In this document: positions 52,949-61,353 of the stretch, one piece after another
Layout: the number at the start of each line of letters is the position of its first letter
How positions within the stretch are numbered: position 1 is the stretch's first letter
Assembly: GCF_000380245.2 (NCBI RefSeq)
Contig: NZ_HG428741.1
Location: forward strand, 1,602,267 to 1,666,266
Reading direction: 5' to 3'
Length of the DNA: 64,000 bases
Source: Bacillus massiliigorillae
GTDB taxonomy: Bacteria; Bacillota; Bacilli; Bacillales; DSM-1321
The notes under the pieces: generated by a model
Told to the model about the DNA's origin: nothing
The model's input: the letters and a program-made list of their open reading frames with translations, nothing else
Databases searched by the model: none
Position numbers and translations under genes: made by a program

Positions 52949-53263
52949 ATGTTAGTACATAAAGAATTTGTTGAAAAGATTTATCAATATCAAAACCTTG
53001 TTAATGAAATGGAAGAAGTAGAAAGAGAGATTGAAACTTTCATATTGAAAGACTCAACTTTAAACTCCGCAGAACAGTCAAACGTTTGGAAAGAAATCCG
53101 AATAATCCTTAAAAATAGTGCTATTTCCAATGATCCAGAGTTAGCCATTGCTCAGCTAGATTTAATGATCGCTCAAATCAAAGTAAAAAAACTTACCGAA
53201 AGAGCAGTTGCGACAAAGCCTAAAAATGTTTTATTATTTGATGAATTGAGTAATGCTGAATAA
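52949..53263 (+). CDS. Uncharacterised helical protein, 104 aa
   Basis: No family recognised. Entirely helical with a coiled-coil-like start (FVEKIYQYQNLVNEMEEVER). ATG 52949 is preceded by AAGGTTGGTG; spacing is slightly long. Followed by a clear terminator, so it is probably a real monocistronic gene. Confidence 0.6.
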   Translation: MLVHKEFVEKIYQYQNLVNEMEEVEREIETFILKDSTLNSAEQSNVWKEIRIILKNSAISNDPELAIAQLDLMIAQIKVKKLTERAVATKPKNVLLFDELSNAE

Positions 53264-53279
53264 TTTATTTCATTAACAG

Positions 53280-53310
53280 AAACATCATTATTCCTTAATG
53301 ATGTTTTTTT
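53280..53310 (+). terminator. Terminator after the 104-aa gene
   Basis: AAACATCATTA pairs with TAATGATGTTT, loop TTCCT, followed by a T run. Confidence 0.9.
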
Positions 53311-53454
53311 GTTTGTTACCTTTCAAAGTAATTCACATACTATTGAATATACTGAATATAATCAATTCAGTATAAAGTGTAAGATTTTAGAATAGATGTT
53401 GGACGAATTATTTAATGAAAGCATGTAAACAGACATGAAAAGGTGGTTATCATT

Positions 53455-54264
53455 ATGCATGGCACTTATATTGGGCAGGGGAGAATGTTAATAAAACCTG
53501 TATGGGGAGGTCATTTAATTGTTTCAGCTAATGATTTGAGTATTACTCCTTATTTAATTACCTCAGGTATTTTTGAAGCTCCTTTGACTCATTTTTTGAT
53601 TAAAACGATAAAAGCCGGGAATATTGTTTTTGATATTGGTGCAAATAGCGGCTATTATACAACATTATTAGGAATTCTTGTTGGCCCGACAGGTAAAGTA
53701 ATTGCCTATGAACCTGATCCAAAAATGTTTGAATTACTATGTGATAATGTGGGTACGAATTATTTACATGCCCAAGCAGAACTTAAGCAAAAGGCTGTAT
53801 ATTCCGTTCATACCGACTTAACATTACATGTGTCAGATAAATTTCCAGGACATAATTCTATTTACAAAAGAGAAAGCGCTGAATTGAAGGATTTTGATAG
53901 TCGATTTGATCAGAAGGTCAATGAAATAAGTGTTCAAGCTGATATGCTAGATGATTATATTGATATGTATCCGAAAATTGAATTAATTAAAATGGATATT
54001 GAAGGAGGAGAATACCAGGCGTTTTTAGGAATGAAGAAACTAATTGAGAAAAACAATGTAAATATAATTGTGTTTGAATGGAGTCGTCAAGCTTTAGGGA
54101 TATACGCTAATTCAATGGCAACATTATTGCAAGAAATAGCCGATAAGACAAATAAGGTGTTTTATGTATTAAGTCCAAATGGTGACCCTGTTCGTACAAC
54201 AGTAGATATGTTTAAGGAAGTGGAATTCCTTCATAATGTTTTACTAGCAAATCCGTTAGATTAA
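53455..54264 (+). CDS. FkbM-family SAM-dependent methyltransferase
   Basis: Protein of 269 aa. The SAM-binding motif I is VFDIGANSGYYTTLLG, followed by motif II AYEPDPKMFELL and the FkbM C-terminal region LIKMDIEGGEYQAFLGM. FkbM enzymes O-methylate sugars or polyketides. ATG 53455 with AAAGGTGG 8 nt upstream. It stands alone and is not in a polysaccharide cluster, so the acceptor is unknown. Soluble; no signal peptide. Confidence 0.88.
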   Translation: MHGTYIGQGRMLIKPVWGGHLIVSANDLSITPYLITSGIFEAPLTHFLIKTIKAGNIVFDIGANSGYYTTLLGILVGPTGKVIAYEPDPKMFELLCDNVGTNYLHAQAELKQKAVYSVHTDLTLHVSDKFPGHNSIYKRESAELKDFDSRFDQKVNEISVQADMLDDYIDMYPKIELIKMDIEGGEYQAFLGMKKLIEKNNVNIIVFEWSRQALGIYANSMATLLQEIADKTNKVFYVLSPNGDPVRTTVDMFKEVEFLHNVLLANPLD

Positions 54265-54300
54265 GTATAAGTATTAGCCGTTAATTATTACTGTAATTCC

Positions 54301-54349
54301 AAAATAAGAAACAGTTGTAATTTTTGAGTAAATTACTGTTTCTTATTTT
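54301..54349 (+). terminator. Terminator after the FkbM gene
   Basis: AAAATAAGAAACAGT pairs perfectly with ACTGTTTCTTATTTT across a 19-nt loop that can pair further. Confidence 0.85.
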
Positions 54350-54518
54350 CATATAATGGTATGGTTATTTTATTCCGTTTTGTTTAGTGAAATTTCAATA
54401 TAATAGCAGTATATTATTATAGATGAAAATGCGATGTGCAAGGGCAACTAAACAGAGAATAACCGCAATAATTAGATTAATATATGAAATTTTATTAAGG
54501 AAGAGTGGAGGTAATCAC

Positions 54519-55373
54519 ATGACAAATGAGAAAGTTGGTTTAGTATTAGAAGGAGGAGGAATGAGAGGATTATATACAATTGGAGTTTTGGATTGGTTCT
54601 TAGATCAAAAAATAACAACTGATTATGTGGTCGGTGTCTCTGCAGGTGCCTGTCATGGAGTTTCATATGTATCCAAACAACGTGGCAGAAGTTACCGTGT
54701 AAATACGAATTTTTTAAATGATAAACGGTATGTTAGCTTTTCGAATTACATAAAAACAAAATCTATGTTTGGTATGGACTTCATATTTGATGAGATTCCA
54801 CATAAATTAGAACTTTTTGATTATGATGCATTTCACGCATCACCTTGTGAATATGTTACGGGGGTAACAGATGTAAGCACAGGACAACCTCATTATTTTG
54901 GCAAGGAAGAGTTAGATTATGATTCAACTATTATACGCGCATCGTCTTCTATTCCTGTCTTTTCTCCTATTGTAGAATATAAAGGTGGAAAATATCTTGA
55001 TGGTGGTACTTCTGATCCGATTCCAGTCCGTAAAGCGATAGAAGATGGCTGTGATAAAGTCATTATTGTCTTAACGAGAGAAAGAGGCTATGTAAAAACA
55101 CCGGAAAAATTCCGTTTTGTATATAAACGTATGTTTAAAGACTATCCTGAAATGATTCATCTTCTTGATAGACGTCATGAAATCTATAATGAAACATTGG
55201 GCTATATTAGTAAACTTGAAAAAGAAGGCAAGGCACTTGTTATAGCACCAAGTTCGCCGATTACAATTAGTCGTTTTGAAAAAAATCTGGACAAGCTTGA
55301 AGATATCTATCAAATGGGCTTAGATGATGCAAAGACGGCTGTTGCACCTTTATCAGAAATAATAAATTTATAA
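54519..55373 (+). CDS. Patatin-like phospholipase
   Basis: Protein of 284 aa. Oxyanion loop LEGGGMRGLYTIG, nucleophile GVSAGACHG (G-x-S-x-G) and catalytic Asp in DGGTSDPIP form the patatin Ser-Asp dyad. It resembles the bacterial YjjU/RssA-type intracellular lipases or acyl hydrolases. ATG 54519 has GGAGG 7 nt upstream; the frame to 54423 has no site. Monocistronic with a terminator downstream. Substrate unknown, presumably lipid esters. Confidence 0.88.
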   Translation: MTNEKVGLVLEGGGMRGLYTIGVLDWFLDQKITTDYVVGVSAGACHGVSYVSKQRGRSYRVNTNFLNDKRYVSFSNYIKTKSMFGMDFIFDEIPHKLELFDYDAFHASPCEYVTGVTDVSTGQPHYFGKEELDYDSTIIRASSSIPVFSPIVEYKGGKYLDGGTSDPIPVRKAIEDGCDKVIIVLTRERGYVKTPEKFRFVYKRMFKDYPEMIHLLDRRHEIYNETLGYISKLEKEGKALVIAPSSPITISRFEKNLDKLEDIYQMGLDDAKTAVAPLSEIINL

Positions 55374-55385
55374 CTAATTTATAAG

Positions 55386-55427
55386 GATAGATAAGGTAGA
55401 TTGAAAAATCACTTTATCTATCTTTTT
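55386..55427. terminator. Terminator between convergent patatin and MocR genes
   Basis: GATAGATAAGG pairs with CTTTATCTATC across a 16-nt loop, followed by TTTTTT on the plus strand. Confidence 0.8.
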
Positions 55428-55441
55428 TATAATTAACCGTA

Positions 55442-56818
55442 CTAAAAATGTAAAAATTTATTTGGAGTCGGGTGATATTTTCTACTGTCAAGAAAAGTAA
55501 TACATTGAGTCAATCGTTCTATCCCTATTTTTATTTTACTCTCGTTCACTTGAGAGATACTTAATCGAAGGATATTTTCCTTTTTATATTCTGGTAAAAA
55601 CATTCTAGATGCATCATCAACATATATTTGCTGCTCATTTAGCATATGAACTACTTGATTTGCTGTCACATTAGCTGGCAAACTGATGGATAGATAGAAT
55701 CCTGAAGTTGGTTTAGTAAATTGAGTATTATCTGGTAGCAATAATGCACATGCTTCTTGAAGAATGTGCATTTTAGCACTGTATACCTCTTTTATTTTTT
55801 TGAGATGGCTATAAAACATACCACTTTTCAAATAGATATCTAGGGCACCTTGAGAAAGTGTGGAACTATTAAAATCCGAACTGAATTTATAGCGCAAAAA
55901 ATTATTAATCATTACTGTTGGAAGTACGACAGAAGCTATTCTTAATCCAGGGAGAAATATTTTCGAAAAGCTTTTAATATATATCACTCTTCCAGAAGGA
56001 TTAAAAGAAAATAAAGGATCTGACTTTGTATTCAGATCAAGGTCTCCTAAAAAATCATCTTCGATTATATAGACATCATATTTTTCAGCTAGCTCAACGA
56101 TTTTTTTCTTTTCACTATTTGAGTAACTATGTCCAAGTGGATTGTGAAATCTCGGGATAATGTAGAAAAACTTTATATCATTATTTCGAAAAATGTATTC
56201 CAGACGATCCAAATCAATTCCATTCATTGATAGCTCTATGCCAAAAGTAGTTGCTTGGTGTAGATTGATAGACTCAATTAATCCGAAATATGTAGGCTGT
56301 TCAATAAGAATATTGTTTTTTCCATTTGGAAATGGCATAGAAACTAATAAATTTAGAGCTTGCTGTGAGCCAGAAACAATGACTACTCTTTCAGGCTGAG
56401 TAAAAACTTGTAATTCTTGTAAATACTTCACTAACTGCACTCGTAAAGAGTAAAGACCTTGTTGATCAGAGTATGTAAGAATCTCTTCCTTGTATTGTTC
56501 AATAGCTTTATTCATACAATGTTGAAACTCTATAATAGGCATAACGTTCTTATCTGGACCAGCAGATAAGAAGTCAATTACATCATATTCATTTGTCACA
56601 TTTTGAAATTCATTTACAACATAATAGCCGCTTTTAGGAACAGAGTATATTAAGTGTTCTTTTTCAAGTTCGGTGTAAGCTTTAATAACTGTATTTTTAC
56701 TACATGATAAATCCTCCGATAACTGGCGAACTGATGGTAGTTTACTACCTGCAACGAGCGATCCAACTTTAAGCTGCATTTTAATTTTGTTCATTATCTC
56801 CATATATTTTGAGCTCAT
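55442..56818 (-). CDS. MocR-type GntR/aminotransferase PLP-dependent regulator
   Basis: Protein of 458 aa: N-terminal GntR winged helix (LPSVRQLSEDLSCSKNTVIKAYTELE) joined to a class I aminotransferase-like domain with IVSGSQQALNLL, EDDFLGDLDL and the PLP lysine region YIKSFSKIFLPGLR. MocR proteins sense PLP or amino compounds and control a divergent target gene; here an EamA transporter is divergent. AAGGAGG lies 9 nt before the ATG. A perfect palindrome in the intergenic region is its likely operator. Confidence 0.92.
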   Translation of the reverse strand: MSSKYMEIMNKIKMQLKVGSLVAGSKLPSVRQLSEDLSCSKNTVIKAYTELEKEHLIYSVPKSGYYVVNEFQNVTNEYDVIDFLSAGPDKNVMPIIEFQHCMNKAIEQYKEEILTYSDQQGLYSLRVQLVKYLQELQVFTQPERVVIVSGSQQALNLLVSMPFPNGKNNILIEQPTYFGLIESINLHQATTFGIELSMNGIDLDRLEYIFRNNDIKFFYIIPRFHNPLGHSYSNSEKKKIVELAEKYDVYIIEDDFLGDLDLNTKSDPLFSFNPSGRVIYIKSFSKIFLPGLRIASVVLPTVMINNFLRYKFSSDFNSSTLSQGALDIYLKSGMFYSHLKKIKEVYSAKMHILQEACALLLPDNTQFTKPTSGFYLSISLPANVTANQVVHMLNEQQIYVDDASRMFLPEYKKENILRLSISQVNESKIKIGIERLTQCITFLDSRKYHPTPNKFLHF

Positions 56819-56834
56819 ATTCTTTATCCTCCTT

Positions 56835-56854
56835 CATCTGTACCGGTACAGATG
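56835..56854. promoter_or_regulatory. Perfect 20-bp palindrome, likely MocR operator
   Basis: CATCTGTACCGGTACAGATG lies 16 bp from the MocR start and 125 bp from the EamA start. Its position overlapping the regulator leader fits autorepression and control of the divergent promoter (TTGTATACATATTAATATG follows). Confidence 0.75.
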
Positions 56855-56979
56855 GGTAAAACAATCGTTTATTTTTATTTTGTATACATATTAATATGTT
56901 AATAATATCAAAGTTGTTTTCGGAAAAGTCAGGAAATGATGCAGATATGGTACAAAATATACAGATAGGGGTTGTTTAC

Positions 56980-57882
56980 ATGCAAAGAGAAACTAGAAAG
57001 AAATATGGATTAATGTTGGGATTATTAGGAGTTATTTGTTTTAGTTTAACACTCCCCTCTACAAGCATTGCAGTAGAGTATTTTGGAACTACGGTCGTTG
57101 GTTTAGGAAGAACAGTAGTAGCCGCTTTTTTAGTAGCTTTGGTGTTTATTGTTCGAAAAGAAAAACTCCCTTCCCTTCGCCAATTCAAAAGTCTAATTAT
57201 TGTTGCTATTGGTGCAGTTTTAGGTTTTCCTCTCCTCACTTCTTGGGCAATGAAATCCTTGCCGGTTTCTCATGGAGCTGTGGAAGTAGCTCTGCTACCA
57301 TTAGCAACAACAGCATTTGCTATGTTTAGAGCAGGGGAAATTCCTTCTTTGAAATTTTGGATTTCAAGTATAATCGGCTCTACAGCAGTTATTATCTATG
57401 CACTTCATCTGGGATTTGGTCAATTGCAATTTGCAGATTTGGCTTTACTTACAGCGGTGCTAATTCTTGGTCTTAGCTATGCAGAAGGTGGGAGATTAGC
57501 TAAAGAATTAGGTAGTTGGCAAGTAATTGCTTGGGCAATCATGATTGGTGCTCCATTTTTTATTATTCCAGTTGGACTAAACATTACAACTGAAATGTTC
57601 CATGCTCCCATAAAAGCTTGGGTAAGTTTCATTTATCTCGCAGTGGTTAGTCAATTTCTATCATATGTCGCTTGGTATAGTGGAATGGCTATAGGTGGAA
57701 TAGCTAGTGTTAGTCAGATTCAATATTTACAACCATTTTTGATGATTCTGTTTTCAACGGTATTTCTAGACGAATCCATCACATTATTCACTCTAGTAAT
57801 ATCAGTGATTGTTGTGTTCTCAGTAATAATCGGCAAAAATGCTCCCGTATCAAAAAAGGGAGCTGCATTAGAGAAAAACTAA
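56980..57882 (+). CDS. EamA-family (DMT) transporter controlled by MocR
   Basis: Protein of 300 aa with ten membrane helices in two EamA repeats (GVICFSLTLPSTSIAVEYFG; YLAVVSQFLSYVAWYSGMAIGGIA). ATG 56980 chosen (MQRETRKKYGLM) with AGGGG 9 nt upstream; earlier in-frame starts (56947, 56896) lack a site. Divergent from the MocR gene with a shared palindrome, so it likely exports an amino acid or amine sensed by the regulator. Confidence 0.88.
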   Translation: MQRETRKKYGLMLGLLGVICFSLTLPSTSIAVEYFGTTVVGLGRTVVAAFLVALVFIVRKEKLPSLRQFKSLIIVAIGAVLGFPLLTSWAMKSLPVSHGAVEVALLPLATTAFAMFRAGEIPSLKFWISSIIGSTAVIIYALHLGFGQLQFADLALLTAVLILGLSYAEGGRLAKELGSWQVIAWAIMIGAPFFIIPVGLNITTEMFHAPIKAWVSFIYLAVVSQFLSYVAWYSGMAIGGIASVSQIQYLQPFLMILFSTVFLDESITLFTLVISVIVVFSVIIGKNAPVSKKGAALEKN

Positions 57883-57941
57883 CTGCATTTCAATTCAGAT
57901 AGCTAAATCATTAAAGGTTGAAATTGAGTGACATGTAACTT

Positions 57942-58118
57942 ATGAATAGGTGTATTGTATTAAATGAAAAGTTTGTCATTAATATAGAAGGAAAAGCAAA
58001 GTTAAGTCAAAATCATCCATTGCAGAGACAGGAGTTAATTATTCATCAACTGGAACAGAGTTCAAATACAGTTGAGCAACAGATTTCATTATTAATGAAA
58101 GCAAATATAAAAAAATAG
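57942..58118 (+). pseudogene. PaiB (FMN-binding regulator) C-terminal remnant
   Basis: A 58-codon frame, with no ribosome site, reads IEGKAKLSQNHPLQRQELII and ends QQISLLMKANIKK. This matches the C-terminal I-E-G-K-x-K-L-S-Q-N motif of PaiB-type FMN-binding negative regulators (about 200 aa). The N-terminal three quarters are missing, so the gene was deleted, perhaps when the MocR/EamA pair was placed upstream. Confidence 0.7.
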
Positions 58119-58166
58119 TTTTGTAAGTTACCTCACTAATGGGTAGATAAATTACTTCAATATCAG

Positions 58167-58210
58167 GAGCTTAGCTTAATAGCTGAAATTATTAAGTATA
58201 AGCTCTTTTC
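58167..58210 (+). terminator. Terminator downstream of the PaiB remnant
   Basis: GAGCTTAGCTTAAT pairs with ATTAAGTATAAGCTC (small bulge), then TTTTC. Confidence 0.7.
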
Positions 58211-58389
58211 TTGTTAGATAACTCTTGAATTCAGCTATTTTTTATATTGTGTTTTTGCAATTACAGTAAAATTCCTAATTTCTTGTTAAAAACACATTCA
58301 GTGCATTAACATAGTTAAGCAGAGATAGAGGATGGTGACCTAACCTCTAATAAAATGTTGGAAATATCTTTATCTAAGGAGTGGTAGAA

Positions 58390-59592
58390 TTGGCACGTGT
58401 TTTATTTATTAATGGTGGATCTGAAGGACATATCAATCCAACTATTGGAGTAGTGGAAGAGCTTATTTCGCGTGGTGAAGAGGTAGTGTACTTTACAATA
58501 GAAGCTTTTCGAGAGCGTATTGAGAAAACAGGAGCTACTGTACGAACTTTTGACGGTCAAAAATTTATCAAAGCCTTTATCTCAGGTGGAAGAAATCATT
58601 TACTTGAAAGAGTCAATGGTCTTTTACATACAGCTGATATAATCATACCTGAAGTTCTTGAACAGATTAAAGGGGAACATTTTGATTACATTATTCACGA
58701 TTCGATGTTTGGATGTGGACGTTTATTTGCCCAAATCCTTAAGCTTCCTGCAATTAATTCATGTACATCTTTTGCAGAGACAGAAATATCATTCGATAGA
58801 ACAATAGAACAACTTTCAAAAAATGTCCCTACAGAAATGTTAAAAAAGATAAATGATGATTTTCAAAACTTAACAACAAAAATTAAAGAAAAATATGATA
58901 TTGAAATTACTTCTCCTTATGAAGTTTTTTGTAACCCTGCACCACTTACAATTGTTTATACAACTAGGGAATTCCAACCTTTTGGTGAAGCGTTTGACCA
59001 AACATATATATTTGTAGGTCCATCCATTTCGCCACGATTAACTTCAGATGACTTAGACCTTTCATCAATCGTGGGAAAAAGCGTAATTTACATTTCACGA
59101 GGTACGGTTATTAACCAAGCCATTGATTTCTACAAGCTTTGTTTAAAGGCGTTTGGGAACACTAATTATACAGTTATCATGTCTATAGGGGAACAAACAC
59201 AACTAGGAAAATTGGGAGATATCCCAGAAAACTTCATCGTGAAAAATTATGTTCCACAAACGGAAGTGCTAAAACACACTAAATTATTTATTACACATGG
59301 AGGAATGAATAGTACTAATGAAGGTCTATATTATGGAGTGCCGCTCATTGTAATCCCACAAAGTGCGGATCAGCCGATAATTGCGGAGCAAGTCACCAAT
59401 ATTGGAGCAGGTATCCAATTACAAATGGAAAGTTTGACAGCAAATCAATTATATGAAGTTGCAGAGAATTTGTTAAATGACCCATCTTACGCTGGAACTG
59501 TTGCAAATCTTAGAGAATCTTTTCAAAAATCGGGTGGATATCACAAAGCTGTTGATGAGATTTTTAAATTTAAAAGACAATACGATATCTAA
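58390..59592 (+). CDS. Macrolide-type UDP-glycosyltransferase (GT1, YjiC-like)
   Basis: Protein of 400 aa, GT-B fold. N-terminal acceptor domain starts RVLFINGGSEGHINPTIGV; the C-terminal donor site has FITHGGMNSTNEGLYYGVPL and PQSADQPIIAEQV, the family signature of macrolide and flavonoid glycosyltransferases of Bacillus. It likely glucosylates hydrophobic natural products, a detoxification role. TTG 58390 has AAGGAG 8 nt upstream; GTG 58381 overlaps it. Monocistronic. Confidence 0.9.
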   Translation: MARVLFINGGSEGHINPTIGVVEELISRGEEVVYFTIEAFRERIEKTGATVRTFDGQKFIKAFISGGRNHLLERVNGLLHTADIIIPEVLEQIKGEHFDYIIHDSMFGCGRLFAQILKLPAINSCTSFAETEISFDRTIEQLSKNVPTEMLKKINDDFQNLTTKIKEKYDIEITSPYEVFCNPAPLTIVYTTREFQPFGEAFDQTYIFVGPSISPRLTSDDLDLSSIVGKSVIYISRGTVINQAIDFYKLCLKAFGNTNYTVIMSIGEQTQLGKLGDIPENFIVKNYVPQTEVLKHTKLFITHGGMNSTNEGLYYGVPLIVIPQSADQPIIAEQVTNIGAGIQLQMESLTANQLYEVAENLLNDPSYAGTVANLRESFQKSGGYHKAVDEIFKFKRQYDI

Positions 59593-59605
59593 ATATACAA
59601 TTTTC

Positions 59606-59632
59606 AAGCTACTAATAATGGTAGCTTTTTTT
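59606..59632 (+). terminator. Terminator after the glycosyltransferase
   Basis: AAGCTAC pairs with GTAGCTT, 8-nt loop, then TTTTTT. Confidence 0.8.
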
Positions 59633-59739
59633 AATGATAAGAATTTATAAAATTTGGCGTGGCTATTTTTACATTGAATCAAATTCAAGGTGTAAAGCAT
59701 TTATGAAAAAGGATCGGTGACTGTTTTTTAATTAATTTA

Positions 59740-59759
59740 AGAATTTCTTAAGAAATTCT
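59740..59759. promoter_or_regulatory. Perfect 20-bp palindrome upstream of the ABC operon
   Basis: AGAATTTCTTAAGAAATTCT is centred 80 bp before the ATP-binding protein start. No regulator is adjacent; it is a candidate operator for a distant regulator. Confidence 0.5.
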
Positions 59760-59828
59760 GTGAGCTGTTGTTAAGATTTCTTCGATATTCTTACTACTGT
59801 GATAGAGATAATGAATGGAGCGGATAAA

Positions 59829-60518
59829 ATGATTGAGTTACGTAATGTAACAAAGAAATATGGTAAGAAAATTATTTTGGATGATGTAAATATTACTTTT
59901 GAGAAAGGGAAAATTAGTTGTTTACTAGGTTTAAACGGAGTAGGAAAGAGTACAACAATGAAATCGATTATGCGCTTAGTTCCTATAAGTAAAGGTGAAA
60001 TATTGGTTGATGGTGAGCGAGTAAGTGAGAAAAACATTGATAAGATTGCATTTCTAGCAGACATTCCTACTCATGAAATTGGCTGGACAGTAGAAGAGAA
60101 CTTGCGATTTGCAGAAATATATTATGATTCTTTTGATTCAGAAAAAGCGAAGCGTATGGTTGAGTTTTTTAAATTACCGAAAGAACGAAAACTGAAAGAA
60201 CTATCAAAAGGTAATTTAGCAAGATTTACGATTATTATGGGACTTAGTCAAAATTCACCTTATGTTTTAATGGATGAGCCATTTAGTGGATTAGATTTAT
60301 TCTCAAGAGAAGAGTTTATCGCATCGCTGAAATCAGAGTTTATGATTAAGGATCAGACGATTATTATTACCACTCATGAAATTGATGAAATTGAAGGAAT
60401 TGCTGATGATGTAATATTGCTTGAAGAAGGAAAAGTGCTGTGTAAATTTACAAAGCAAGAAGCTGAAGCAGAAGGCTTATCAGTTGTTGAAAAGATGAGA
60501 AAGATTTATAGAGGATAA
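59829..60518 (+). CDS. ABC transporter ATP-binding protein
   Basis: Protein of 229 aa. Walker A GLNGVGKST (about residues 37-45), signature LSKGNLARF, Walker B YVLMDEPFSGLD and H-loop TTHEIDEIEG. The signature differs from LSGGQ (LSKGN), a variant seen in the YtrB/bacitracin-type exporters. ATG 59829 with GGAGCGG upstream. First gene of a three-gene operon with permease and an extracytoplasmic protein. Confidence 0.9.
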   Translation: MIELRNVTKKYGKKIILDDVNITFEKGKISCLLGLNGVGKSTTMKSIMRLVPISKGEILVDGERVSEKNIDKIAFLADIPTHEIGWTVEENLRFAEIYYDSFDSEKAKRMVEFFKLPKERKLKELSKGNLARFTIIMGLSQNSPYVLMDEPFSGLDLFSREEFIASLKSEFMIKDQTIIITTHEIDEIEGIADDVILLEEGKVLCKFTKQEAEAEGLSVVEKMRKIYRG

Positions 60519-60530
60519 AGGAGTAAGAGT

Positions 60531-61343
60531 ATGAAATTCTTAACGTTTGTTGAAATAGATTTACGTAAAATCATTCCGTTCTTATTGGGAATGTTCGCAT
60601 TGGCGATTATTGGTTTTCAAGGTATGTTCTATAAAATAGCATCAAATGCTAATGAGGACTTAGTAAGAGGAGCTACTGAAAGTGGGGTAGCGATGAATGA
60701 ATATTTAAAGACTGTAGATAAAATGAGTTTAACATCCATTATTGATCAAAATCCTTATCCAGTATTAATACTAATTTTTGTTGGACTTGGGTTAATTCTA
60801 TTTGGCTTTTATCTTTGGTATAAAGAATGGTTTGGAGCATCGAAGCGAATTTATACATTATTAAGTATTAAGGGCAGTCGATTCCGTATTTTTACAAGTA
60901 AATTGGTTGTATTTTTGTTTATCTTTATCACGTATTATGGAGTTATTTTACTTAATATCTTTTTAAGTAGTTTTATAGTAAAAATGATTCTTCCAGAACA
61001 AATTATTGCGAGTAATCTAGTGCAAAACTTCATTTTGCATTCGCAGATTTTACCATTTGCATTACCGGTTAGTGCTGCATCTTTACTATTTAACTTAGCG
61101 TTTATTGTTATGATGTTTTCTATTCTTTCTGTATTTGTATTATGGGATCGTTCAAAGAAAATTATTGGTATGATTGGTGGTTTTATTTATATAGCAAGTA
61201 CAATTGCCGTGTTCTTCTATATAAATACACTTGAACTATACACTTCAGAGAGAACTTTAGCAAATTGGGCGTTCACAATTACTGTTCTAGTTTTAAGCAG
61301 TGCAATTAGTTATTACTTATTAAAGAAAAAAGTTTCAATATAG
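60531..61343 (+). CDS. ABC transporter permease
   Basis: Protein of 270 aa with six membrane helices, starting MKFLTFVEIDLRKIIPFLLG and with a ~50-residue extracytoplasmic loop after helix 1 (SNANEDLVRGATESG...). Similar size to YtrC/YtrD-type permeases. It starts 12 bp after the ATPase stop with AAAGGAG, so it is translationally linked. Substrate not predictable. Confidence 0.85.
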   Translation: MKFLTFVEIDLRKIIPFLLGMFALAIIGFQGMFYKIASNANEDLVRGATESGVAMNEYLKTVDKMSLTSIIDQNPYPVLILIFVGLGLILFGFYLWYKEWFGASKRIYTLLSIKGSRFRIFTSKLVVFLFIFITYYGVILLNIFLSSFIVKMILPEQIIASNLVQNFILHSQILPFALPVSAASLLFNLAFIVMMFSILSVFVLWDRSKKIIGMIGGFIYIASTIAVFFYINTLELYTSERTLANWAFTITVLVLSSAISYYLLKKKVSI

Positions 61344-61353
61344 GAGAGAAATT

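Larger units (their letters stand above)
57883..58389. other. Intergenic region with a PaiB fragment and terminator
   Basis: Contains the PaiB C-terminal remnant (57942-58118), a hairpin terminator (58167-58210) and the leader of the glycosyltransferase. No intact gene. Confidence 0.65.

Noticed and set aside
58376..58400. tRNA-like string GGTAGAATTGGCA
   Set aside because: It is the ribosome site and start region of the glycosyltransferase; no cloverleaf stems flank it.
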